Shown: positions 25,196 through 36,839 of the stretch, in pieces
How positions within the stretch are numbered: the stretch's first letter is position 1
Layout of the letters: every line of letters starts with the position of its first letter
Origin: Phoronis australis
Taxonomy: Eukaryota; Phoronida; Phoronidae
DNA length: 64,000 bases
Assembly (NCBI GenBank): GCA_002633005.1
Contig: NMRA01000548.1
Coordinates: 62,001-126,000 of the forward strand
Direction of reading: 5' to 3'
Program-made: the position numbers and the translations under genes
The notes under the pieces: generated by a model
Told to the model about the DNA's origin: nothing
Databases searched by the model: none
The model's input: the letters and a program-made list of their open reading frames with translations, nothing else

Positions 25196-27519
25196 TGAAG
25201 TAAATTTTCTTCATTGCACAGTGGAGCAGACGACGGAAACGGAGTCGTAGTGCGCAGCGCCACTGCCGGTCGCCTGGGATATCGCGGGAGAGCCTATACT
25301 TAGCCATAGTTCCGTTACCAATGCGCCGTGTTCCGAATTTGACACTTGAAATTGGATTTGAGCCCCCCCCCAACACTAAAACTGCACACATTTAAATCTT
25401 TTTTCATCCGTACAATTTTAATTACCGGGGTTAATCAATAAACTCACCATTTCCCTACGCTCTTACTGTTTTATTTTCTTTTTGCGGCAGCCAAGGGGGG
25501 GGCCCTGGGCCCCCCCTAAGTCCGCCTACGTGTGCGCCGCGCACATAGGTTCGCTTCCCGGATCTGATTCGGTCCGGCCAGTGTCGGGACCCGACCAAGT
25601 AATTCTGCAAGCAAAAAAGAAGTGTATGGAGCCTTAAAAATTGTTTGACAACCTTCTAAAGACACGTGGAAGAGGTTATGTTTTTGTTCTAAATGCTGGG
25701 TACATGTGGAATGAAATTATACTTTTCGTTGAACGTATGTCGTCTGGACCTCCTCACTGGGCCAGCCCAAGTAAAACTTAGAAGAAATTTCATGTTTTGA
25801 GACGCAAACAGCGTCTTTCTCTATTCTGTGGAACAATGGTGTGAAGTTGTTAACGATCAGTTATTACAAATATAGACGAAAATTCTTACGACTCAGAATT
25901 TTCGAAACATCGATAACCCGGCTCGTTGCCATGCGTGGTTCCGGCGGCAGCGCCACAATCGTGGTATCAAGTCAAGTGCCGAGCAACACAAGAAAAGCAA
26001 ATGGTTCTTTAATAGTGAAAAGCACAAGAAACTATTCAAAAGAAGCGATTTGTATTCCGATTCATCGAATTTGATGACGTTACAGCGCACTCAACGGCGA
26101 CGGACCAGAAGTAAACCTACAAGCAAAACTACAGCATATTCAGCCGTAAAATTTGATTGATAACTCTCTAACAGATGCAAAGGGTGAAATTATGTGAATT
26201 TTAAATATTATTTGGTTTGTCTGCGTTGCGCATTTTTGCAGTGACTCCAGTTCGCCCGCCCTCTGGTTAGCTCAGTCTATTCTCTATTATCGTCTTCAAA
26301 GGATTAATGAATAAAGATTTTGTCGACCACATATATTTTGTACCATATGGGGAACACAAATGATAAAAAGCGCACAAAAATGAAATTTGGTTTCGGCGCC
26401 GAAAAAGCTGCACTCGACAGACATGTTCACAACAGAATGGTAAACATTCAGATATCAACGGTACATTGCCACTTGGTCGGACGGAGGTATCTCAGTAGGC
26501 CTACTTGGTCTGCGAGGTCCGACCGTGTAGTAAGCCGACCAAGTTAACTTGATCGGGTAGCCTAGTACTTGGTCTACGGAATTTATTGGAGAACACTGTC
26601 TACGACATTGTCAAGAAGAAGAAACGTGTTGTCTGTTTATTTATCAGGGAATCTGATCTAAGTGCTACTGACGCATGATAGTGACCCTTTAGTAGTATTA
26701 GCAGTTGTCGCAGAATGTGTTAGAGCCTACCTGCGTCACACGTGTCTATTTCAACCCATCGATCGAACCGTACCGGCAACTGCCGCCGGAATATACCGTA
26801 GTCAGGAACTCGCTTTTCAACGTCCAGTTCATAGACTGTGATGTCTATGGTCCAGCTATTGCAAAGAGACATATTGCCAGAAAATGTCAGGAAGTTGATA
26901 ATTATTTTTCGGCTTGCATGTGCACGAAGCTGACTGCGCGCAGCTTCAGGACCAATACTGAGACACCTAATAGTTCCGACTGCCACCTCAGGGTGGCGCC
27001 CAGATGAATCTAATATGTCAGCCCCCTTCAAAAAAAATTTGTGATTTTCGTAGTGCTTTGGGTAATTAGTTGTGACAGGACAGAGAGCTTGAAGTGAGTA
27101 ATTTTATTAGTCGTGTAAATACTAATCAGAACTCAGTCAAGCAGTGTTTCCTACAGTATTTATTTAGTTTGGTGTTTATTTTCTGGGACCACGCTCTCCT
27201 GCTCGGAATACAGCGCCAGCCAGCTAGCGATGAGGTGAAATTCACATTTTTGGTGTTCACTGGAGATTCATTCTGTTGCAAAGTTTTGACTTAAACCTTT
27301 GAACTTCAGGAACTTCAGTTTGGATTTTCATAAAACATGATTGAGTCAATGACACTGACAGGTCCTTGGTCCTTGATGCATTTCAAAAATTGCCTCTCAG
27401 TGCTCAACATTGAGAAAGACTAAATCTGTAAATGACTTAGATCTACTTGCAAAATATAACACTGACTTATATCATGGCATAGGTTTAACACCCTCCAAAC
27501 TTCCAAAGAGACATTAAAC
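25196..27519. other. Intergenic region upstream of the quinone oxidoreductase gene
   Basis: Contains a G/C-run palindrome (about 25493-25517, AAGGGGGGGGCCCTGGGCCC then CCCCT) and an inverted repeat at 26471-26544. A 100-codon plus-strand frame at 26705 has an equally long frame on the opposite strand and no motif. No exon is supported. The promoter and any non-coding first exon of the downstream gene are probably in or just after this stretch. Confidence 0.45.
26471..26544. repeat. Inverted repeat ACTTGGTCGG / CCGACCAAGT
   Basis: Perfect 10-bp arms at 26471-26480 and 26535-26544. Internal CTTGGTC and GGTCCGACC repeats give further partial pairing. Confidence 0.65.
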
Positions 27520-27580
27520 CAATGATGGATTAAGCTGGCTTGACATGTTTTGGCATTTATGGAAACACCATCCTCAAGCC
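27520..27580 (+). mobile_element. Palindromic MITE family B, partial copy (left arm)
   Basis: CAATGATGGATTAAGCTGGC then TTGACATGTTTTGGCATTTAT and ACACCATCCTCAAG parallels the left arm of the element at 11274-11455. The right half is not recognisable. Confidence 0.65.
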
Positions 27581-27848
27581 AGTTTACATATGCTGCTACT
27601 TGCTATCATGACATGTAAATAGTTTCACCCACACCTGTGCAACATGGATTAAGACTTTTGGTAAACCCCCGACTGTTTTTTTTTTGGGCACTGATGGTGC
27701 CTGAATTTGAAACCCATTCAATCACTGGCTACCTAGGCCTGGGTATAGTGTCAACCAAACTAATTCTCAAAATCAAGGACTGTTTAATCCAACCAGTGTC
27801 TATTCACCCAGTGCTGTTCTGAGTTGAGTGTTTTTCCTTTCTTTGCAG

Positions 27849-30800
27849 TTGGCTGGCATTATGATGTATTCTGCTATCGAAGTTGCTCAATGTGGAGGGC
27901 CAGAAGTCTTAAAAATTGTCCAGAAAGCTCTACCCACTGCACTGAAACCCACTGAGGTCTGTTTTTGTTCTCTTCATAATTTCTCAGCGAAAGTATTGGC
28001 ATGCAAGTGGTGCCTAGAAGCCTAGAGACATGTTGGAACACACTACCAAATGATGTATTTTATGTGCATGCTTTTTCTGCTTGTGCTTAGTAAACATTCT
28101 TGTCTAACTATCCATGTATTCTGATTCAGTAGACCGATAGCTGTGCAGGACAAGACAAAAGTAATCAGACAAAAAAAAAGTGTTTTCTGACTGATTCAGT
28201 TAACTGCACGAATTACTAGAAACAACTATTAGTGTGGCAGAATTCCAATTATAGAATAGCTTAGCCACCATACTAATTTTCCTGTTCGTCCTCCTTCATT
28301 GTCGGCCACGAGGGAACAACAGTCTGACGAAGAATTTGGCTTCCACTTAGCCGCCATGACAGGGAATTCCGGGTCATTTTGTCTAAATACTTTTTGAATG
28401 TACAGTACATTTCAAGTATGTAATCTGACTGACAAAATCCTGGTTACAACTGTCCATGACACAACACCCCAGTTACTATGGCAATGAATTCCTGCTCTCA
28501 CTCATCATGACAGGGAATTTGAGGAGAGGTGAAAAGGCAGTGGGAAGTAGTGACTCCTGTCGTGGCATGTGCCGAGACCCATAACTTACTAGCATTGATG
28601 AGGTCTACAAGTTCTGTTATTTGTTATTTTCAAGAAGAAATGTAAGCTATGTACTGTGTGTGAGCGATGCCAAAGTTGTTGTAGACTGTATAGTGAGCGG
28701 CTCCCAAGAAAATTGTGTCCATGTCTTTCTGCAGAAGAGCGTGCTGCAGACAAACCCTGAGTTCTAAATTATGATGTCATACACCATGTTGCAGATCCTG
28801 GTGAAGGTGAAGGCCAGTGGTGTCAATCCCGTCGACACATACATCCGCACTGGAGGCCAGGGCTATAACCCGTCACTGCCCTATGTCCCAGGGAATGATT
28901 TGGCCGGGGAAGTGGAGCAGGTTGGGAGTGATGTTAAACAGTTTAAGGTAATGCATCGTCTTTAAGCATACAAAGCCCATCTTCCACCACAAAAAACACT
29001 GATTTAGACTACTTACCATTGTGAACCTTTTATCAAATAGTCGTCTATAGTCATGATAGGTGAGATTTCTGGTCTTGAACTGACTGCTTGTTATTACTCA
29101 AGACCAGGCTCTACTAGTCACAGCATCTCATCTTATTCGCCGAGCAAGGGTTCGAGTGCTGAACGCTAGTTCTTTGCATGCGCCAAAAATGTATATCACA
29201 TTAGATGCAATCTACTATGTATTTCCTATGTTCATCCAAACTCGTTGTTTTCATTTGATATATAAAGGGATGGAAGCGATTCAATGGCTGCACCTTTACA
29301 TTCCAGCTACAATCTCCTAAACTCCAATTCGGTATCCGCAAACATCAAACTTGTGGCACTAATTCCATACTCGTGCCCTTATTAAGTCCACACACTCCAT
29401 ACCCGGGGTTAAACTCCACTCATGCATCAATGGTTCGATACTTTAGTGAATGCATAGGGCAGTGTTGGTTTGTGTGTAGTGATTGGTTTGGGGCCATGCG
29501 TATGGAATTTGTAGCGTAGGTTTGGCATTTGCTAGTTCGAGACTGAACAGTGACTAAATGTTATTTTCAGCCTGGCAGCAGAGTCTATGCTGTAAAGGCC
29601 CCATTCAGCCAGGGCACTCACAGTGGTGGGTACGCCCAGTACTGTGTCATGGACTCTGTCATGGGCCATCTCCTCCCAAATAATGTCACCTATGAACAAG
29701 GAGCTTCTATTGGCATACCTTACTACACCGCGTATAAAGCATTATTCCTGAAGTAAGTTTAATCTTAAATTCTAGATTTATTTGTACTCTATCCAGATGT
29801 GAAAAACATATTTTATGAAGTACATTCCAACACTGTTTTGCTTGAATCTAGGCTGATTTATTATAAAGGCATAATATTGATCTTTATGCATTCGACGCGT
29901 GTAACTATTGCCTATCTGTATTTAAATGTAGATAAGCATTTATGTATCCCTATAGTCGTGTGACATGTTTGTATCTGATGTATATTGAGGTTTGCGTTTT
30001 GACACTTGTTACTAGAACATCTCACTGCACAGCAGTGGTTATCAGAAGGCATAATGGCCATGGAGAATTTAAAAAATGCTGTAAAGTCATGGTGGTCTAA
30101 ATGCGTGTCCACATAGCATGTAAGTGGCACTGATTGTTTGTCCATAAAACTTAATCACGACGCCATTTAGCAATGCAGTTTATTTCAAAAGGTCGTTGCT
30201 ATATTGGAACATGTGCGTTTGAGCTGCTGCCTTAGACATGGTTAGCTACATGTGGATGTAATCTTCTATGCACATGAAAGATACAGTTTGGTTTAGGTTA
30301 CTTTGTTTATTTCTCATCTTCTGATCACCTTGTCCACATTCTTTTCAATCGTGTTCATTTCAGGGGCTATGCTAAGCCTGGGGACACAGTGCTAGTCCAT
30401 GGAGCCTCCGGTGGTGTAGGGCTAGCTGCTTGTCAGCTTGCTAAGAGTCGAGGATTGAGGGTGTTCGGTACCGCTGGAACCTCTGAGGGAATGGAGGTCG
30501 TACGTGAGAGTGGAGCTCATAGGGTGTTCAACCACAGGAAGGAAGGATATGTTCAGGAAATCAAGGTATGATTACCAGGGTCGTAACTTTTCAGGGGGCT
30601 TTAACAACTCAGTAGCAGTGTAAATATCTTATCAATGACTTAATGACATCAGTGTGTGACCAGTTAAGGAGACTGGGTCAACTAGAGAGAAGACTAATTC
30701 TGTAGACGAGTTGAAAATACTGTAAGTGTAACTCGAGTATTGTTACAATTAGGGACCAATACTTAATGCATCCTGAGTCTTATACCCATGTAGGTTAAAT

Positions 30801-33800
30801 CATTGCTTGTTCTCAATAATTTTTCATCTGTCAACGAGAGGTTTAAGATTAGTAACTGCTTGTCCAACAGATTATTTAAGAGTTTGGTGAATACATGTCA
30901 TTACCTTCCAGTTCTTCTCTTTAAAGAATGTATTTGCATGCTTCTAATTATGCTAGTGTATAACGGGAACTAAACGACAATGTTATTTGAACATCGTCTA
31001 CGCTAAACAAAGTGCAGTTGTATTCACTGATAACTTGTAAATGCGAAAGCAAAAAATTCTGCAAATAAGTGGTGACTTTTGGACTAATGACGTACCTCTC
31101 GGGCTCACATAACCCACATCATGCAATGTTATTCCCCAACACCATGCCATGATACTTACGGGATGCAGTCGAGTGATTTACAGCAGAACATTTTCAACAC
31201 AGAACTCGTTCTTGAAAACATTTAGCAGTTTTCAACCTACTTTGTATTCACATCATAAATTTTGTGTTTTCTAACTAATTTGACCAAGCAATCACAGAGA
31301 TAAGGAATTAGCGTGCAAGTTCCACTTTAACGCAGTTGACACTTGCTGCAACCGTAAAATAAAACATTCGATGGCTATCTGTATTTTACCAAGCATTGCC
31401 AGTGAATTGTTTGAAAAATAAAAAAAATTTTTGCATGGTATTCGATAAATGTTAGATGATTAACTTTTGTATTTATCAAATGCTACCTGAATTGTTTATT
31501 TGCAAAAATCAAAAGGCCGCATGGTATTGGAATACGTCTTAGCTATATATTTTAATGACTATAATCAATTCTAAATTCTGTCTTACAAATGTTTTTAAGG
31601 ATGCCTGTCCTGAAGGAATGAACATAATTCTGGAGATGCTTGCCAACGCCAACTTGCAAAGAGATCTTGACCTTGTGGCACAGATGGGGAAAATTTTGGT
31701 AAATATGAAGAGGAGATAAAGTACAATGAATGCTATTGCGGAACGTGTGGCATGGCATAATGCCGTTCTCTTTAAATACCTCCAACACTAAGAAAAAACT
31801 AATGTAGATGATTCTAGATTTCCTTTAGCAGCCCCATAACTCATCAATCTATTCAAAGTTGACCACTTGTACTGTGCGGGTCAACTTGTAGTTGTCATGA
31901 TGTAGACATTATTTCAAACACAATGTTTGCTTAGGGGTTGCACAGTCAGACAACTTAAATTACCGAATCCCCATACTTTTTATAACTTAGGGCCCCTAAA
32001 ATCTCATTCGGGGCTGGGCTATTCAAATGCCTGAGAGGGTAATAAAACAATTATCTTCTCAGACAGGACCATAAACCCTTTGTTAAGCTGTGTTTACGTA
32101 CAGGCCATTTATCTGGGACAGTTGTATGACTAAGTTCACATAAAACTACTCTCATTGACCTTGCACTGTGTGTTGATTTGATCATGCCCATGATTTACAA
32201 ACCTCTGCAAAACTCTAAGCCAATATCACTCATATGCAAGCCAGGGGTCGGGGGCATTCATAAACTACATTTAAGGTTAATATATAGGACCATATCGTCA
32301 AGACTACATTTGGCCAAATAGCTGCAAAACAGAATTTAACTGAAACGTAGTATATACCAATCTGCCTTCAATTAGGTCACTTGACCATGCTTTTTTTTAG
32401 TAAAATTTAGTAAAAAAGGAAAAGTACATTCATAGCAAAATAACAAGATCAATGACATGTCCAAATTTTGCATGATATGAATATTCAAGATAAAATGATC
32501 TCAAAAACGCTGTTCAGTTTTCTAAATTATTATTTCGTTCCTTCATTCTCATATGCAAAAGTGGAATATTTTAAAAACAATTTCTAACAAAATTTTGGGG
32601 TTGGAGGACTGTGCGTGGAGCATAGTACCTGAAAATTTCATGTGAATCTGACAAGCCATTTCTGAGATATGATGTTCAGAATTTGGCCAAAATTTTAATT
32701 TTTCTAAGCTTCTACAAAACCTTTAACGTGAATCATCTGTTACGGATTTTCAAGTGGCGGCATGAAACAACATATTTCTATACTTTAGCACTTGCAATTT
32801 TTGTGATTTACTTGAATAGAACACTTCAAATTTCCGAGAAAGCTTTTGGTTGGTAAAACTGTCAGGGGCAGCCAGCATCTGTGGGAACTATTGGCTGCAG
32901 TATGGACCATACTTGCGCAAATTTAGCTGAATAGAACATTCAGTGATAGCACTGAATCAGATATTAGTATGGGATTTTAATTAATACGTCTTAATTTTGG
33001 ATTTGTAAGTAAAAAGATGCTCTTACATTTTGAGACAGAGAGTGTGTAATCAGTTATGGTATTGAGTTATGATGTCCAAGTGTAATTGTGTTATGCTTTA
33101 GGTTATTGGAAGCCGCAGCAACATTGAAATCACTCCTCGAATGTTAATGACAAAGGACTGTAGTATAGCTGGTGTGAGGTATGCCTCAACCACAAAGGTA
33201 AGTTGTTCTAAGAGTGAGCAATGAGAAATAAGATGTGTTGCAAATAATTGACAGCACCACCTATAGACCATGTGCGGCATACCACTGAAAAAAGTGGGGG
33301 CTATAGCCACCCCTAGCCCCCTATGGTGCGCCGCCCATGGAGTAACTGCTTTAGATTCCCCTTGTAGAAAGCCTGGGGTGAAACCTTTGCATCTTTGTCA
33401 AATTCAGCAGGGCTTTTGTGATCTGGTCGTCACAAGATGGTGGATCTCTTATTATACCTTGTATGAGGTGTCCATTTGATAGCATAGGCAAAAATGACTT
33501 CCTTGTCAGCCAGTAAAAGGGGTGAGTTCTGGTTCGCAATAGATCACTTGCTGACTTAGAAGAAAAGTGGGACAAAATCTTGTAGCATAACCTTGCATGA
33601 GGTCTATATAGGCATGCAGTTGGAAAACCAGCATGAGGTCTTGTAACTGTCAGGTGAATTCCCACAGTGCGGTAATAGTATCTAGCACCACGAGAAAAAG
33701 GAAGGTGGGACAAAAATACTCTTTGCTTCTTATCCCGTAATAGGTCTGTTGTATGGTCGGAGTGGTGACTGTCAGAAATTTAGGGGGGGGGTGGTGTTAA

Positions 33801-34149
33801 TTTTGCTTGGTGGCTCTTCAGAGGACGTAATTCAATTGCAAGAGAGACACTTATTCGTCATTTACTGTTTGGTTAGATGGGGAAATTATCAAATATGGGA
33901 CCATAATAGCAATGTTTTACACATTAACACAAAACAATGTGCATGGTTACAGTCTATTAATTACCTGTTCATTTCTGTTTTGTGTAGGCAGAGTATCAAG
34001 AGATGAATGATTTTCTTTATGTTGGACTCGAGCAAGGCTGGCTGAAACCGGTTGTTGACCGTGTATTACCCCTTGAAAGGGCACCACAAGCACACACAGA
34101 AATCATACAATCATCTGGAGCCAAGGGGAATATTGTACTGAATCCATAG
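27849..34149 (+). CDS. CRYZ: Quinone oxidoreductase / zeta-crystallin (MDR superfamily), complete
   Basis: NADPH-dependent one-electron quinone reductase of the cytosol; the vertebrate protein also binds AU-rich mRNA and is a lens crystallin in some mammals. Coding exons: 27861-27956 (exon acceptor at 27848, ATG 27861), 28795-28947, 29571-29752, 30364-30565, 31600-31698, 33102-33197, 33988-34149. All junctions keep frame and the product is 329 residues, the length of human CRYZ. Domain order: GroES-like N-terminal part ([34 protein letters not shown]), then the nucleotide-binding Rossmann motif [19 protein letters not shown], then FGTAGTSEG and a C-terminal part ending GNIVLNP. Zinc-ligand cysteines of alcohol dehydrogenases are absent, as expected for quinone reductases. 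The splice acceptor before the ATG implies an upstream non-coding exon that was not located. Nothing odd in the frame. Confidence 0.96.
32335..32690 (-). repeat. Dispersed repeat family A, inverted copy
   Basis: Reverse complement contains AAAATTTGGACATGTCATTGAT, a TTTTTACTAAATTTTACTAAAA step, GTCAAGTGACCTAATTGAAG and GCAGATTGGTA, in the order seen at 3270-3430. It lies in the intron between exons 31600-31698 and 33102-33197 of the quinone oxidoreductase gene. Confidence 0.75.
33268..33340. mobile_element. Short palindromic element, family C, copy 1
   Basis: 73 bp. CCATGTGCGGCATACCA opposes TGGTGCGCCGCCCATGG, with GGGGGCTATAGCCACCCC inside. A near-identical core lies at 56580-56649. This copy is in the last intron of the quinone oxidoreductase gene. 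Confidence 0.75.
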
Positions 34150-35544
34150 AATACTCTGGAGTACATTTTCATTCTAATGATTGGACTCATATAATAAATG
34201 GTGGCAGGGCTATTCTCATTCATAATTGGTCAGGTTGCCGGGATTGTCTAACCTGTGGTTGATTGTGCCAGATTACATGTTGGCGTCATGTACAATGTTA
34301 CCCTTCGATCACTGTTGAAGGAACTTGATTTCACTGCAGAAATTTACATTATATTCTGCTGGAATGATTTTTGACTGAAAATTATATCATGTAAACAGCT
34401 TGCAGCTGAAAGTTCATACACCAATAAATCATGTCAAGTGTCAAACGCTGATTGAAAGTTGTCAGAACTGCTGAGCTATACCAGGTATAGCCCATTGGCA
34501 GAACAAATTATTGTCCATTTTTGTCTGCTCCTCAACCCCAGGTGCTTCCAGTTTACTTGACTGCATGAAGTGAAGCAAAAACCGGAGTAGCCTTTATACT
34601 TAGTTCGGACAGTTACTTGGGAAATAGGCAATTAAGAGGCAGTCCATATAATAACCAGTAGATTTTCAAAAATCAGTCTATACGTCAAAATTTAAAACAA
34701 CTTCATTTTTTTGTACATGGGTAGGTATCCTAACAAAAACCCAAATGCCAAATCTTGTGCACTCAATGACCCCTAATTTCGCCGCTGGAGCATGATAATT
34801 CAAATTGGCTCAATTGGGCATATTAACCGTCTCAAAAATCGCATGTTTTCAGCAACAAAAATGAGTAACATACAAAATAGATCAAAAGCTATATTTTGAT
34901 GGCTGAAATAACCAACGTATGCTGTGCATAATTCTGTGTCATTTATTAAAATCTAACAGTTTTGTGCTAGACAGGGGAGATAATCCACAGACCACTTTTT
35001 GGGGCTAATTTTAGTGGCCATTTTTGTGACCTTCTTACTGCCATAAAACACCTTGTAGACTTATGTGACGTTTTGAACATACAGTTAAAGAGTTAATCTT
35101 GATGACTAAGCGATAAAAATTCTTGCCTCAACTTTGCACTTAATTGAAAATTGTCTTGCAAAACTGTCTATTTTCATAGTTTGGAAATGACAAGCAGAGT
35201 TTACAGACCGGCCATTTGAACAAACTTTTAGGCAAGAAGTCTGCTTTAAATAGTTATAGAAACCAAGTCTAAACTCTTTCAAATGAAAACAAGATGTTTT
35301 CCGGGTTTATTACGCGGCTAGTATCAAAACTGAACCCCATGACCTTTGCCCACTGAGGGATTCAGTTGAAGTTAAGCATGAGGATATATAAAAAATGTAC
35401 GTGTAACCCTCGTGTATTCTTTCATTTCTTTTACATTATGAGATTAATTTAAACACTTTGTAGAACTTTTAAATGGAAATAAATGCCTTTAAGATTAAAG
35501 GAGTTAGAATTGATATTTGTAATGACTGGTTTTGAGAGAAGCAA
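34150..35544. other. 3' flank of the quinone oxidoreductase gene
   Basis: 3' UTR followed by AT-rich intergenic sequence. No exon or repeat with a clear boundary seen. Confidence 0.5.
34193..34198 (+). terminator. Candidate poly(A) signal AATAAA for the quinone oxidoreductase gene
   Basis: AATAAA 44 bases after the stop codon. A second AATAAA occurs at 34423-34428. Confidence 0.5.
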
Positions 35545-36836
35545 GTGCATTTTAAAAAGACAAAATGGCGGACGATGGGTCTTCATGTTCCTTTAGAGTT
35601 AATTCTGCATAAAATCCGATCACAAAAGCTTTGTGCTTTAATAAGTTATGTCAAAGACACCACTGAACATTTGAGATACAGGAAAGTACCTCACAAAGCA
35701 AGGCCTGTGCCAGAGTACGGACTCGTACTACCCAGAGTCGGTGAATTTCTGACTGAACAGGACCAGTCATGGAAGAGTCGGGTAATGCTGGATGTTACCA
35801 CTCTGCTCCTCTCCTGAACGTAGCAGCCTTGTCAAATTCTACCGGCATTTCTGTTTCGAGATATGACTTACAAGTGAAAGACAGGATGGAAAGGATCTCT
35901 GTGATCGCAAGATCGCTCCGCCACTCAAACAACATGCAAAGTACTTTGTAGCCGAAGGTAACAATATCATAAACTTTCTGGATTTGAAAGAAGCATTACT
36001 TTCCAGTGGCCGCGTGAAGGGATGTTATGTGTATGCAGTGTTCAGTCCATGCAACAAAGTCTTTTCCAAAATACTCAGTTCCTGGTATAAGAACATTCCC
36101 AAATTCCCACTATTCCACTCAAGGAATTCGCGTGTGGAAATCATTCCATGTAGGTGACGGTAAGTTCTTACAAATACTGAGAAAATGGGAAACCTATTTC
36201 TCTAAAATACACTAACATCTCTTGACATGGCGGATTTTCAACACCAGGAGTTAAGGTTGGCATTAATTGTATCTAGTGAAGAGCCTCAACAAAAGTTCCC
36301 TTGTACCCAGCAAGGTTACTCGAAATTTTTACTACAGACGCAGAACTAGGTCAGCATTTGGATGTGGGTGACCACACTGAAAATTTACAGAGGGAAACCA
36401 CGTACGACCACATCGCACGAAAGTGGTCAGAAATGCTCTCACTATGCAAGAACCGGAGCGTCATTTGAGGCAGCCTCAGCCGGAGTACAGCGTGGATGAG
36501 ACGAATGCTGAAGCAATAGGTTAGGCATTGAAAAAAGGTAAAATGTTAACAAAATTTTCAGCAAAGGCCTAAGAACTTTCTGACGAACATATTCGATGAA
36601 GGAGATAAGTCAGGTAAAAACGTTCACCCTCGGAAGTGCCAAAATGGAGAAAACATATTACGAGAAACCACTGGGAAAGTGTTTACCTGTGATGTTAAGT
36701 GAATCGCAGATTGGTGGATTTTTTCGAGGGTGTCTGCAGCAATGTTTATTACGATGCTAGTTCTGCTGAAGATGCTGTTATGTCGTCAGATTTATTGAAT
36801 GAAATGATAAACGAGCTCAACGTTTAGCCTAGTTTT
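35545..36836 (+). pseudogene. Decayed gene relic with a cytidine-deaminase-like segment
   Basis: A broken series of plus-strand frames. The 35545 frame (HKARPVPEYGLVLPRVGEFL) stops at 35816. A second frame from about 35870 reads KQHAKYFVAEGNNI, then LKEALLSSGRVKGCYVYAVF directly followed by SPCNKVFSKILSSWY, and stops near 36160. The spacing of HA(E/K) and SPCxxC resembles the zinc motifs of AID/APOBEC-type cytidine deaminases. The catalytic Glu is Lys and the second Cys is Val, so the site could not bind zinc normally. Further fragments (IARKWSEML near 36415; FEGVCSNVYYDASSAEDAVM ending 36826) follow in other frames. It reads as a pseudogene, possibly a retrocopy since no good splice sites separate the pieces. 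The deaminase assignment is tentative. Confidence 0.4.
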
Positions 36837-36839
36837 GTA

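Noticed and set aside
24453-25391. Long open frames of 228-312 codons
   Set aside because: They read through the 679-base run of N.
26705-27031. About 100-codon frames open on both strands
   Set aside because: Mirror open frames in a locally GC-richer stretch, with no family motif and no splice context.
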